A DNA stretch of 38,632 bases from a virus. The notes beneath the pieces are model-generated. The model had not been told where the DNA came from and searched no databases. It saw nothing but the letters and a program-made list of their open reading frames with translations. The DNA lies in the IMG/VR virus record IMGVR_UViG_3300047356_000336, positions 1 through 38,632 of that record; one strand, given 5' to 3'. This document shows positions 22,955 through 32,001 of this stretch, one piece after another (the first letter of the stretch is position 1; each line of letters opens with the position of its first letter). Made by a program: the position numbers and the translations under genes.

Positions 22955-24458
22955 AAAGAGATAGTTTATGTTGTTTATACTGTTCTATTCTTTTTTTGTT
23001 AACAGAAGAATATTTTCTTTTTAAGTACATTTCATCTAAAGTCAAACTTAACAGTTCTTTTTTATCTTCTGGAAACTTTCCTATATATTCAGTCATATCA
23101 AAATTTGAAAGTCGTTGTTTAAAAAAGTATTTGTTGTGATACATTTCTCCAAACAATGATGCCTCTTTAAAATTAGTAATATCATTTTCCCATACTAACG
23201 CTCTATTATCTAACTTGTTATTAAGTCTTCCCATAGGATCAGCTTTAAAAGGAACGTTATATCCTTTTTCAATAGACCAGTCAAGTACTTCTTGATTTTT
23301 TGTTTCAAAGTAACCAAACTTCTGTGCGTCAACACTAAAGTCACTTTGTGTTTGTGTATCAGGATCATCACTTATATGTAATCCCCAATAGAAGAAACTT
23401 TCCCAGTTTTTATCTAACCAGTCTAAACTATCATACCAAGATTGTACAGGTTCATATGGTAGTCCAGCTATCATTCCACAAGTGCCTCTATATAGACCTA
23501 ATCGATTATTAAATTCGTCCCTAATCCATAACAGCCCTTTTTTAATTTTATCAGGGTGCATACCCTTTCCAATTGCTTTTGCCGCTTGTGGATGAAATGT
23601 TTCTATTCCATAAAAATGTCCCCAACACCTTGCTCTTATCAATAAGTCTACTTGATGTGGTTTTGATATAACTAGATCTAATCTTATGAAACAAGTAAAG
23701 TTAGGTTCAAAAGGAAGTCTTTCAACAGCTAACGCTAATTTTTCAATCTTGTTATCTCTATCATTAAAAGTATCATCACTTATAATATAATTTGTTGTAC
23801 CCCATTTTTCGTAATTACGCATTAGTTCATTATACATATCATCTTCAGATCTACCATAATCTTCTTTGACTCCTAAAAATGCATAATTACAATATTTACA
23901 TTTAAATCTACATCCTCTACTAGTTTCTAATGTTAGTGCTTCATGATTCTCAATAAAATCATGAGAGTGATATTCGCAATCAAATTTATCTATGTCTAGT
24001 CCCGCATACATATGATTAGCATCTACTAGCAAACTATTAGGTGCCCATTCAGGATACCTTCCTTTAGGTTGTTCGCCACCGTCAAACATCCAGTCTAATA
24101 CAGGCAAAAGAGCTTTTTCGCTATAACCAAACACCATACAGTCAGCACCAAAGTCTGTTTGGTATGGCTTAGGTCCTCCTAATAAAAACTTTGAACCTGG
24201 ATATGTTTTTTTCAAAAAACTTATTTTATTTACGACAGTTGTATCTGTCATCCATAGATTACCAAAGGCAAACAAAGTAACTTTATAAGGTAACTGATCA
24301 ACAAACTGTTGTACCTCTTTATCTGACCAATGCTCAACCCAATCTATTATCTCAACTGTCCAGCCAACCTTTCTCATCATATCAGCTACTTTATATGCTC
24401 CCATAGTTCTACGGGTAAGATCCTGTCCACTATCGTTAAAAATTATTGCATTTTTCAT
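22947..24458 (-). CDS. B12-binding-type radical SAM enzyme
   Basis: 503 residues. The N-terminal 140 residues look like a Rossmann, cobalamin-binding-type domain (FLLGGPKPYQTDFGADCMVFGYSE reduced here to FLLGGP and VFGYSE), though the DxHxxG lower-ligand motif is not seen. The radical-SAM core follows with ETSRGCRFKCKYCNY (Cys183, Cys187, Cys190). The family includes methyltransferases and other enzymes acting on unactivated carbons. The C-terminal part is helical and unrecognised. It overlaps the previous gene by 4 bases. Confidence 0.85.
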   Translation of the reverse strand: MKNAIIFNDSGQDLTRRTMGAYKVADMMRKVGWTVEIIDWVEHWSDKEVQQFVDQLPYKVTLFAFGNLWMTDTTVVNKISFLKKTYPGSKFLLGGPKPYQTDFGADCMVFGYSEKALLPVLDWMFDGGEQPKGRYPEWAPNSLLVDANHMYAGLDIDKFDCEYHSHDFIENHEALTLETSRGCRFKCKYCNYAFLGVKEDYGRSEDDMYNELMRNYEKWGTTNYIISDDTFNDRDNKIEKLALAVERLPFEPNFTCFIRLDLVISKPHQVDLLIRARCWGHFYGIETFHPQAAKAIGKGMHPDKIKKGLLWIRDEFNNRLGLYRGTCGMIAGLPYEPVQSWYDSLDWLDKNWESFFYWGLHISDDPDTQTQSDFSVDAQKFGYFETKNQEVLDWSIEKGYNVPFKADPMGRLNNKLDNRALVWENDITNFKEASLFGEMYHNKYFFKQRLSNFDMTEYIGKFPEDKKELLSLTLDEMYLKRKYSSVNKKRIEQYKQHKLSLFK

Positions 24459-25030
24459 TTTTTATATACGGCTTGCCAACAAAGATATGTTTTCCAATCT
24501 CCGTGAGCAGGCAATTCTCCTTTATTAAGAACTACTCTATTATAATTATCAAAAATATCAAAGTCAGATCGCTGAAGCTGAGGGGGTTTATAACCTAAAG
24601 GATTATCTTCGCCTGTCCAAGGATCTCCCACTAGTCTAGCAGATTCATTTATATAAATTCCGCCAGTGTTTAATACACTATCTAACTTTTTAAAATATTC
24701 GTTTTGTTTATCTGTTGGATAAAAATGATAAAAGCCAAAATCTATAACTACATCAAATTTACCTATATTCCATTCTTCTTGTATAAGATCTTTATGTTTT
24801 ATATTTTTAGTTACTGCTTGAGAAATTGCTACATTTGAAAATTCATACCCTACAGCATTATATCCTTTATTAATAAGATACTGTAGATTTCTGCCTTCAC
24901 CACAACCTAAGTCAAGAACTTTGCCTTTTTCCGGAAACATATGTATTACTTCTTTTAAGAAGGTACTAGTAGACTTACCCCAAGCAATGTTTTTACTTGT
25001 GTAGACTTCGTCCCACTTTTTATTATCCAT
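24455..25030 (-). CDS. SAM-dependent methyltransferase (class I)
   Basis: 191 residues from ATG at 25030, which overlaps the previous stop; an upstream in-frame start would cut deeper into that gene. Motif I is VLDLGCGEGRN (38-48), followed by VGYEFS, and the post-II strand FDVVIDFGFYH. The layout is that of small methyltransferases of the tellurite/thiopurine type. Substrate unknown. Confidence 0.85.
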   Translation of the reverse strand: MDNKKWDEVYTSKNIAWGKSTSTFLKEVIHMFPEKGKVLDLGCGEGRNLQYLINKGYNAVGYEFSNVAISQAVTKNIKHKDLIQEEWNIGKFDVVIDFGFYHFYPTDKQNEYFKKLDSVLNTGGIYINESARLVGDPWTGEDNPLGYKPPQLQRSDFDIFDNYNRVVLNKGELPAHGDWKTYLCWQAVYKK

Positions 25031-25598
25031 TAAGGAAATCCTTTTTTGCATTATCAAAATCGTCATCATATGACCATGTAGCTATAACTCTTTGAGTATC
25101 TGTGTAATTAATAACGCCATGCGGAATCTTAGTGTTAAATAAAGTTGGCCCTTGTAATGCAAATTCAAAATCTACTACAGCGTCAGCTACATATTGTACA
25201 TACTGATGTGAATGCCATTCAGCTTCTACATCACCAAAAGTTGTTACAATACTCTTTACTAGTTTTCCTTTTTTACCCATTTGTGTGACTTTAGTTTCAT
25301 CACAATTTTGAATAGGAATATTTATTGCACAACTACGTTGTGTATCAACATGAGTAGGCCATTGTCCTTTATCCATTTTTAATAACTTTATATAAGATTC
25401 TAATTTAGGATATGTGTCTCTTATACTTTTTAAATACGGATCTGATTCAACATCTATAGTAACTGTATCTGTAAATTTACGGAGTGCTTGTACATCACCT
25501 ATGCTTAACCATTCTTCTGTTAAAGTTTCTTTACCTATTTTTTTCATATAATCTTCATCTAAAAGACTAGGTAATGTTAAAATATAATCGTTGTTCAT
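25023..25598 (-). CDS. Putative 2OG-Fe(II) oxygenase-like protein
   Basis: 191 residues from ATG 25598, which overlaps the previous stop (ATGA). HxD...H...R is present: PTHVDTQ (His83, Asp85), KIPHGVIN (His160) and TQRVIATW (Arg170). The length and motif spacing match the other oxygenase-like proteins of the island. Substrate unknown. Confidence 0.65.
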   Translation of the reverse strand: MNNDYILTLPSLLDEDYMKKIGKETLTEEWLSIGDVQALRKFTDTVTIDVESDPYLKSIRDTYPKLESYIKLLKMDKGQWPTHVDTQRSCAINIPIQNCDETKVTQMGKKGKLVKSIVTTFGDVEAEWHSHQYVQYVADAVVDFEFALQGPTLFNTKIPHGVINYTDTQRVIATWSYDDDFDNAKKDFLNG

Positions 25599-26116
25599 AG
25601 CACAAATCCTTTCAAATGCTCTTCGTACAAAGTACATACTTCATTATATGTTTCTTCAAAGCATAACTGGAAAACAATTCTAGTATTATCGTCTTCTGTG
25701 AAGTAAACATTATGAAAGTGTTCACCAGTATTTAACACTGCACCATAGCCGTCATAATTTATCTTTGCAACATTTTCTTCTTTGTCATTATAAAACCATG
25801 TTTCTCCACAATTTTCTGTTAATGGAAAACTAATTACAGTTTGACGTGGCATGTATATATTTTCGTATTCGTTATAACGATTTTTATCCTTGTGTATTTT
25901 ACTACCTGACTCTGATACTTTTAATATTTGACATACACAGTCTAAACCAGTTGTGTTAAATTTTTGTATAGTACTAGGTAATTTAAAGAAACTTATTTTA
26001 TAACTTATATCTATAAATGCATCAGGAGTAAGAGCTATATCTAAAAGCTCTTGCTTTGTAGAATCGCCTATTGCATAAGGAATGGTTCTATAATAAGGAT
26101 CACAGTTCTGTAGCAT
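25595..26116 (-). CDS. Putative 2OG-Fe(II) oxygenase-like protein
   Basis: 173 residues, 17-base overlap with the aminotransferase gene. The motif is KIHKDKN (His75, Asp77), then PRQTVISFPL, GEHFHNV (His133/135) and NTRIVFQL (Arg146). The gene directly upstream of another member of this kind (25023-25598) suggests duplication or sequential hydroxylation. Confidence 0.65.
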   Translation of the reverse strand: MLQNCDPYYRTIPYAIGDSTKQELLDIALTPDAFIDISYKISFFKLPSTIQKFNTTGLDCVCQILKVSESGSKIHKDKNRYNEYENIYMPRQTVISFPLTENCGETWFYNDKEENVAKINYDGYGAVLNTGEHFHNVYFTEDDNTRIVFQLCFEETYNEVCTLYEEHLKGFVL

Positions 26117-26933
26117 ACTGTTCTTTTTTATCTTTATATTTTGATACTAGTAAATGTGTAACGTCTCCAGTTACAGTAGTAGGCGTTACTCCACCGCTTG
26201 AACTTGTAATAAAAGTCTCGTCTGCTGACATGAACATTTCTTGTGTAATTGGCATACGTTTAAAAGAAATATTATTTTCGTTAGCAATATCTTCAACTAC
26301 GCTCATAGTAATGCCTTTTAAAACATTTTTATCTGCTGTATAGATTGCACCATCTTTAACAATACCCACATTAAATCCCGGTCCTTCTGTTACATGGCCA
26401 TCTATATCAACAAGCACAGTTGTATCATAGCCTGCTGGTGTGTTGCGTTGACTCATTGTTAAGTCTATCCAAGCCATATTTTTATATTCTTGTCCGTAAT
26501 AGTCATCATTAACTCTATTAGTTTTCTTATCTAAGTAAAGTCTTACTAATGGTGTACTTGCTATAGGATAACTTGGTTTGATATACATAGCAAAGTTTAC
26601 AGGACAATTTTCTAAGTCTCTTGGATTACCACTAGGCGGGAATCCTCTCCAGATTAAAAACCATACAAATGCATTATCAATTGGATTACGCTTTGCAAGT
26701 TCTTTAATAATCTCTAGAGGATCAACGTCTGGAATAGTAAGCCCGTAACGTTCTGCACTATTCTTAAATCTTTCTAAGTGTCTTTCGTAACAAAATGCTT
26801 TACCGTTATAAACTGGCATTACATCATATGTAGCATCACAATGAATAAACCCAAAGTCGAGTATACTTGGTCCAATTTCTCCTAGTGGTTTATATTCACC
26901 GTTTTTATATGCTATTAAGTCTAATACGTTAGT
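26100..26933 (-). CDS. Class-IV PLP aminotransferase (branched-chain/D-amino-acid type)
   Basis: 277 residues from ATG 26933, which overlaps the previous stop. The PLP lysine is Lys152 in EYKNMAW, Glu184 is in VTEGPGFNVG (the family has a Glu here), and SSSGGVTP near the C-terminus matches the phosphate-binding end. It moves an amino group between an amino acid and a keto acid, or eliminates from one, as in aminodeoxychorismate lyase. It could provide or process an amino-acid unit of the island product. Confidence 0.9.
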   Translation of the reverse strand, partial: TNVLDLIAYKNGEYKPLGEIGPSILDFGFIHCDATYDVMPVYNGKAFCYERHLERFKNSAERYGLTIPDVDPLEIIKELAKRNPIDNAFVWFLIWRGFPPSGNPRDLENCPVNFAMYIKPSYPIASTPLVRLYLDKKTNRVNDDYYGQEYKNMAWIDLTMSQRNTPAGYDTTVLVDIDGHVTEGPGFNVGIVKDGAIYTADKNVLKGITMSVVEDIANENNISFKRMPITQEMFMSADETFITSSSGGVTPTTVTGDVTHLLVSKYKDKKEQYATEL

Positions 26934-27192
26934 CATCAAAATGTACCTTTTGTAGTTGGGGGTCATCAGGCAGTTGTTTCTTAAGTTTTTTTAATCTATT
27001 GATTCTCCATTCTAATAATTTAAAATCAAGTACCCAAGGAAAAACTGCATGAATTAAACTTCCTATACAAACTAGTAATAGGAAAAAGAATTCTTTTATT
27101 GCCAAACCAAAATGCCACCAATAACCTGCTGTAGGTTTGCCAGCTTTTGTTTTTGCTTCATTTAAATGTTTAGGATTTAGCCACGTACTCAT
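26929..27192 (-). CDS. Small membrane protein, DUF6356-like
   Basis: 87 residues, overlapping the GNAT-like gene by 23 bases. It has the HLNEAK... YWWHFGLAIKEF entry, a hydrophobic stretch about 28-56 (FFLLLVCIGSLIHAVFPWVL region) and a basic helical tail. The SLIHAVFPW phrase is like DUF6356 proteins. It is probably a membrane hairpin, and could anchor enzymes of the island. Confidence 0.6.
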   Translation of the reverse strand: MSTWLNPKHLNEAKTKAGKPTAGYWWHFGLAIKEFFFLLLVCIGSLIHAVFPWVLDFKLLEWRINRLKKLKKQLPDDPQLQKVHFDD

Positions 27193-27727
27193 TACCTATC
27201 CTTTCTCTACGTCTTAGGTATTCACTAGTATTTAACCGCCATAGTGTTTGGTTAGTGTTGTTTAAGAACATGTCTCCGCAGTTGTCTAATATGCCTTGCT
27301 TAGACATTAAAGTCATTGTACGATGATTCCTTGATGATCTACCGTTACTATGGTCGTTATTAATATTTGTAGTAATGTATAAAAGGCTATTTGGAAGATA
27401 TTTAATAAACTGTGGAACAAAATCTCTAAACGTAATACTGTTCCACTGTGCTTTTCCAAGTCCTTTAAAATTATCTGATTTTGGAAGTTCACAACCTCTA
27501 AATAAAATTCTGTAGGCAGAATCACTAACTTCAGGTAAAGTATGGCATCCTGCTACTGCTACTATTTTTCCTTGTTTAATAGCACACCAGTACTCTCCGT
27601 TCTCCTTACACCAAAGGAGCCTCATTTGTTCAAAACTAGAATTGTTTACATAACCTAATTCTTTACAGTTGTTACAAAATTCTTGTAACATTTCTAAATG
27701 TTTATCTTGTATTACTTCTATTCTCAT
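27170..27727 (-). CDS. GNAT-like acetyltransferase candidate
   Basis: 185 residues, start overlapping the previous stop by 4 bases. EYWCAIKQGKIVAVAGCHTL and the following strand look like the beta4 region of a GNAT fold, and YITTNINNDHS resembles its later core. The usual acetyl-CoA loop (QxxGxG/A) is not clear, so the call is tentative. A GNAT would fit with aminotransferases by acylating an amino group. Confidence 0.5.
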   Translation of the reverse strand: MRIEVIQDKHLEMLQEFCNNCKELGYVNNSSFEQMRLLWCKENGEYWCAIKQGKIVAVAGCHTLPEVSDSAYRILFRGCELPKSDNFKGLGKAQWNSITFRDFVPQFIKYLPNSLLYITTNINNDHSNGRSSRNHRTMTLMSKQGILDNCGDMFLNNTNQTLWRLNTSEYLRRRERIGNEYVAKS

Positions 27728-28353
27728 GGATATAAAAAATTGTTTGTAACAAACTCCACTGTTTCTTTGTTTATGATTACATTTACAACAATCATATAGC
27801 TAGGGTTTTGACTAGCATTAAAAAGATAATGCATCTTAGCAGTATCTACAAAATATACAACACCGTTTTTAAAGTTTTGTATTTTATCTTCTATAACAAA
27901 ATTAAAACAAGGTGGTTCAATATTACGTAAAGGAATAATAAGTCTATATGTTTTAAAAATGTCTCTTGTAAAATCTCTGTGAGGAGGAAAATATCCGCCG
28001 CTGTTTAGTTTTAATACATGCGTTCTACATATATAATCTTTAATAGGATCAAGAACCTCTTTAACACTAGGAAAATCATAAACAGGAGTAGGTGTTTTAA
28101 AATGTTGTTCGTAATATTGTGTGTTATTTTCTTTATTATAATTTGGAAGACTATCTAAGTCTGGTGTACCACTTAATCCGCCATCAAGACTTGTAATACT
28201 TAGTCCCCATCTATCAATTTCTTTACGAGGATTATATCTTACATAGTCAAAATTTTCTTCTGTCCAATCAACAAACTTGTCTACATTAGACATTGTGTAT
28301 CTAGTTTCATACACTGTACCGTATGCTGTAAGATTTTGATATAAGTCTAACAT
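27724..28353 (-). CDS. Aspartyl/asparaginyl hydroxylase-like 2OG-Fe(II) protein
   Basis: 209 residues. This is the clearest of the set: LNSGGYFPPHRDFTR (His125, Asp127), then YRLIIPLRN, and AKMHYLFNAS (His175). PHRD followed by a late His is the aspartyl/asparaginyl beta-hydroxylase-type pattern. Substrate unknown. It overlaps both neighbours by 4-7 bases. Confidence 0.75.
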   Translation of the reverse strand: MLDLYQNLTAYGTVYETRYTMSNVDKFVDWTEENFDYVRYNPRKEIDRWGLSITSLDGGLSGTPDLDSLPNYNKENNTQYYEQHFKTPTPVYDFPSVKEVLDPIKDYICRTHVLKLNSGGYFPPHRDFTRDIFKTYRLIIPLRNIEPPCFNFVIEDKIQNFKNGVVYFVDTAKMHYLFNASQNPSYMIVVNVIINKETVEFVTNNFLYP

Positions 28354-28931
28354 AATTTACCTACTATTAAATACCTAATGCCACGTGAATCTTTTATTTC
28401 GTCTTCAACTGTCACGGTTGCATTATCTGGCAGTTGATCTTTAAATTCTTGAATACTACTTACACAGTTAGTATGTCCTTCAATATCGTACATGTTGTTT
28501 GAAGTGAATGCAAAATATGCTTTAGATGTTTTTAATGCATCTAACGTTTTCATAGAAGGCATGTGTTCGCAAGAAGGATTAATTATAAGATCAGCGTTCA
28601 TAATTCTTCCGTGTCTTTTTTTGTCAAACACATCACTTGCTATATAATCAATATTGTTATAATGACTAAACAACCTGTTTTTAGATATACTTATAGCAGT
28701 ATCATCTAAATCAATTATTGTAATTCTTTTTACATGTTTAAAAAACGGAACTAATATACTGCCGTACCATCCACCTAAAATTACAATTTCACTGTTAGTA
28801 TCTACAAATTGATTAACATTGTCTACTATTTTTTCTTTTGCTTTAAATTGATTTGGGCTATAAGAATCTAGTAACGTTGAATTGTTCCTAGCTTCAGCCA
28901 TAATATTTTTAAATAGTTGTAAATCTATCAT
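28347..28931 (-). CDS. SAM-methyltransferase-like Rossmann protein
   Basis: 194 residues. VILGGWYGSILVPFF (50-64) is a glycine-rich nucleotide loop, followed by ITIIDLDDTAI with the acidic ribose ligand, and INPSCEHM. This is like class I methyltransferases, with a sequence not typical of small-molecule members. No substrate motif seen. It follows the carbamoyltransferase by a 4-base overlap. Confidence 0.6.
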   Translation of the reverse strand: MIDLQLFKNIMAEARNNSTLLDSYSPNQFKAKEKIVDNVNQFVDTNSEIVILGGWYGSILVPFFKHVKRITIIDLDDTAISISKNRLFSHYNNIDYIASDVFDKKRHGRIMNADLIINPSCEHMPSMKTLDALKTSKAYFAFTSNNMYDIEGHTNCVSSIQEFKDQLPDNATVTVEDEIKDSRGIRYLIVGKLC

Positions 28932-30391
28932 TTGCTAACCATCTTATTATCTATTACAAGTATATCAATTGCAGTTTCTTCGTAAGTTTCATATGCTTCG
29001 TATGGGTTTTCTACAATAGGTTCTTGGCAGTTAAAGCTAGTATTCAGTAACATTGGTATTCCAGTAATTTTATAAAACTCATTAATAAGATCATAAAACT
29101 TTTCGTTTTGTGTTCGATTAACTGTTTGTATTCTTGCTGTATTGTCTACATGTGTTACACCTGGAATCTTATCTGATTTTACTGGCATAATCCTACTCAT
29201 GTACGGACTTGGTTGATTAGTATCAAAATATTCTTGGTAATATTCTTCTAACACACTTGGAGCAAACGGTCTAAAGTCTTCACGCTTTTTAATAGTAGTA
29301 TTAATAATATTTTTTATGTTAGGGTTCCGAGGATCAGCAAGTATACTACGATTTCCTAATGCTCTGTTACCGCTTTCAGATAACCCTTGGAACCATCCAA
29401 CAATTTTTCCGTTTGCAATATCTTGTGCAACTTTCTTTATATCCAAATCAATAAAATTATCAGATAGCACATAATCAAAATGTTTACCTGATGCTGTTTT
29501 AGGTAAGTGTATATTTTTGTTTAGTACATAATCGGCATGCATATATGTGCCAAGTGCTTGTCCTTCATCACCAACTGCTGGCGGAATATGTACATTAGTA
29601 TAATGTTTAGTAAACATTTCATTTACATAACCGTTATATGCAACACCTCCTGCTACACATAAGTTGTCACAAGTTTTTAAAGGATACACATATTTTTTGA
29701 TTAAGTCTTCAGTTACCCATTGTAGTGTATAAGCAACATCTTCTTTTAAATGTCTATCTAAAACTTTCTTTGACCATTCTGGTAGTGTAAAGTCATTGTT
29801 CATATAATAATCAATTAAAGCATGTATTTGATAATCGTACTGACCGTAACCTGCTAGACCCATAACTTTACCGGCACCTAAGTAACCAAATCCTAAGTCT
29901 TGTGATAGTCTGTTCCACAATCCGCCAATTGATAGTTTATCTGATAAGTCGTGTATATGTCCGTGCTTGTCGATAAACACGCAATTAAATTTCCAACCTT
30001 TACCGTCAATAGCAAGTATGTCTGACTGTTCGTACTTAGAACTTAAAAAAGCGTATGCGGCATGACTTTGATGATGGTCAATATAATAAAAGTCTTGCCC
30101 TTGATGGTAGTCCCATAAGTTAGTAGGTTTAAAATCTAAAAATTCTTTTGTACCAAACTTTTCTTCAATAAGATCAATTACAAACTCTTGTCCAAGATTA
30201 GAAACTGTAAAGCATAATGTTTCATCTTCTGTTTTTACATACTGTTCAAAGAATTCTCTACTAGGTTTGCCGTCATGCGGATCTGTGTTCAAGTTATGCT
30301 TTCTACGAGTATGTCTTTCAACTTGTAAATGCGTCTTTCCGTTATACGTATTATGGTCGTGCATATTAAGTGCTACAGAAAATAGTTTCAT
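28928..30391 (-). CDS. NodU/CmcH-family carbamoyltransferase
   Basis: 487 residues. The N-terminal Kae1-like domain has IDHHQSHAAYAF (HHQSH 106-110, metal/carbamoyl-AMP site) and LAIDGKG. The middle CVAGGVAYN and the C-terminal YrdC-like segment with SGNRALGNRSILADPR and LLNTSFNCQEPIV are the classic family motifs. The family carries a carbamoyl group from carbamoyl phosphate to hydroxyls of sugars or antibiotics, as in Nod factor and cephamycin. Length is slightly short of the common 560-600 residues. GAGGAAATAAAATG is a good ribosome-binding site. One of the most informative genes for the product. Confidence 0.93.
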   Translation of the reverse strand: MKLFSVALNMHDHNTYNGKTHLQVERHTRRKHNLNTDPHDGKPSREFFEQYVKTEDETLCFTVSNLGQEFVIDLIEEKFGTKEFLDFKPTNLWDYHQGQDFYYIDHHQSHAAYAFLSSKYEQSDILAIDGKGWKFNCVFIDKHGHIHDLSDKLSIGGLWNRLSQDLGFGYLGAGKVMGLAGYGQYDYQIHALIDYYMNNDFTLPEWSKKVLDRHLKEDVAYTLQWVTEDLIKKYVYPLKTCDNLCVAGGVAYNGYVNEMFTKHYTNVHIPPAVGDEGQALGTYMHADYVLNKNIHLPKTASGKHFDYVLSDNFIDLDIKKVAQDIANGKIVGWFQGLSESGNRALGNRSILADPRNPNIKNIINTTIKKREDFRPFAPSVLEEYYQEYFDTNQPSPYMSRIMPVKSDKIPGVTHVDNTARIQTVNRTQNEKFYDLINEFYKITGIPMLLNTSFNCQEPIVENPYEAYETYEETAIDILVIDNKMVSK

Positions 30392-31221
30392 TTTATTTCC
30401 TCTAATGCTATTTTTTCTAGTATTGCCTGCCTACGTACTTTAGGTCGAGGCGGAATAATATCCATACACACTGTACAATATTTTTCAAACTGGAATAAGT
30501 CATGTTCCATCATTTTAGTAATATTTTCTACTGTAATATCAAACTCACGTGATCCGTTAATTGCTTTTCTACTACAATGTCTAATCTTTTGTATTTCAAA
30601 ATCAAACACAGGTACTTGAGGAAACTTAGCACAAATACGTCTTTCTAATTCAGGTGCTTGTACAAGTTCGTGATCACTAAAGAAATCAGGCGAACGTGAA
30701 TTATATTCTTTAAATTCTGTATTTTTATGATCAATATGACTTATATCGTGCTTGTCTCTATATGCAAAATAACCAGGTGTTTCAATAATAAGATTATAGT
30801 TGTTTAAGTCGTTAGGTTTAAACCAATCATAGTTTCCTAGTTTTTCAATTTTATCTTCGTAAAAGTCTAATATTAAGTGTTCAATATAGATGACTTCAGG
30901 ATCTTCAAGTATGTGTGGATAAAACTTACGTACTAAACTATTAGATAATACTTGTGGAATTAGATTAGGATATTTTTTAATTTCTGCTATAATCTCATCT
31001 AAGTTTTTAATAAGTCCGGGTTCGCCGCCTAATAAACAGATACGTGTTTTGTAAGGAGCAAGTCCCTTTAGAATAGTACGAACTAGATCCATATCTGTGT
31101 GTAGGTATCGCATTTCTAAAGTCCACGCAGTACAATAATGACAAGACTTGTTGCAAGACTTTGACAAGTAAAAGTCTACTGTTCTATATTCTGATCCTTT
31201 TAATTCTTCAAGTGTTATCAT
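30388..31221 (-). CDS. Radical SAM enzyme with C-terminal Cys pair
   Basis: 277 residues. The cluster motif is CNKSCHYC (Cys23, Cys27, Cys30), then LLGGEPG. The C-terminal part has RHCSRKA and KYCTVCMD, which could bind an auxiliary cluster, SPASM-like but shorter. Proteins of this sort modify peptides or small molecules. It overlaps the carbamoyltransferase start by 4 bases. Confidence 0.85.
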   Translation of the reverse strand: MITLEELKGSEYRTVDFYLSKSCNKSCHYCTAWTLEMRYLHTDMDLVRTILKGLAPYKTRICLLGGEPGLIKNLDEIIAEIKKYPNLIPQVLSNSLVRKFYPHILEDPEVIYIEHLILDFYEDKIEKLGNYDWFKPNDLNNYNLIIETPGYFAYRDKHDISHIDHKNTEFKEYNSRSPDFFSDHELVQAPELERRICAKFPQVPVFDFEIQKIRHCSRKAINGSREFDITVENITKMMEHDLFQFEKYCTVCMDIIPPRPKVRRQAILEKIALEEIK

Positions 31222-31222
31222 A

Positions 31223-31981
31223 TTATTCGTCAGTTTCTTCTAAATGATATTTGATAATATCTTCTAAAGCAGGTTTTGTTTCTGCTCCTCTTTCAAGAAG
31301 AGGCACGTTTGGATTATCAATGTTTGTAGCAAGCATATCTGCAATGTTTGCTTTATAGCCAATCTGTGCTACAATAATAGGCATTTCTTTTATATAAGGT
31401 AAAGCACTCCAATCTATACCAGAACCTTTGTTAGTGTCTTTATGATATTCATTTCTTATACCTTTCCAGCTCCATTCTGGGAATGATTTTATATAACTGA
31501 TCTGTAAGTCATTTTCTAAACACTGACCAGCAAGTATCTTTAAAAACATGCCAACTTCGATACAGGCAAGTTTACTATTGGTAGGTCCGCGAAATCGTTC
31601 ATCTATTTGTGTAAATCTTTTTTCTCCGCCTTTGTATTTCGTTCCGTGTTTTACTATAAAATCATTTGGTTCACACTTCCGCAATTCAAATATCAGCACC
31701 CAAGGTGCTTTGTGATTTGGATGAGGCGCTTCTTCCATCTGCCATTGATTTACTGATCCATTTTTAAATAAAGCACAAATTTTGCCTACTATGTGATTAT
31801 CTTTGTTATTTTTAGGACCAATAATATGAATCTTAAATGGAAATAAATTTTGCTTAGAAGGAGCCACATCAAAAGTTGTTTCAATAAGACTGTGGATAAG
31901 TTCCTTACTAGGAATACGTTCTTGATCCCATGCCCATCTTATTTGTCTGCGTTTTTTAAAAAGTTCGTATATTTTTGACAC
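31223..31981 (-). CDS. Nitroreductase-like protein, copy A
   Basis: 252 residues from GTG 31981, after AAGGA. RRQIRWAWDQERIPSKELI, then APSKQNLFPFKI, matches the FMN-binding N-terminus of nitroreductases. IEVGMFLKILAGQCLEN and IVAQIGYK follow the family's dimer helix and last strand. The family includes flavin enzymes that reduce nitro groups or oxidise azoline rings, and BluB-like enzymes. Copy B is at 33072-33764, with the DegT gene between. Confidence 0.75.
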   Translation of the reverse strand: MSKIYELFKKRRQIRWAWDQERIPSKELIHSLIETTFDVAPSKQNLFPFKIHIIGPKNNKDNHIVGKICALFKNGSVNQWQMEEAPHPNHKAPWVLIFELRKCEPNDFIVKHGTKYKGGEKRFTQIDERFRGPTNSKLACIEVGMFLKILAGQCLENDLQISYIKSFPEWSWKGIRNEYHKDTNKGSGIDWSALPYIKEMPIIVAQIGYKANIADMLATNIDNPNVPLLERGAETKPALEDIIKYHLEETDE

Positions 31982-32001
31982 GTTGATTCCTTAATTTCAA
32001 T

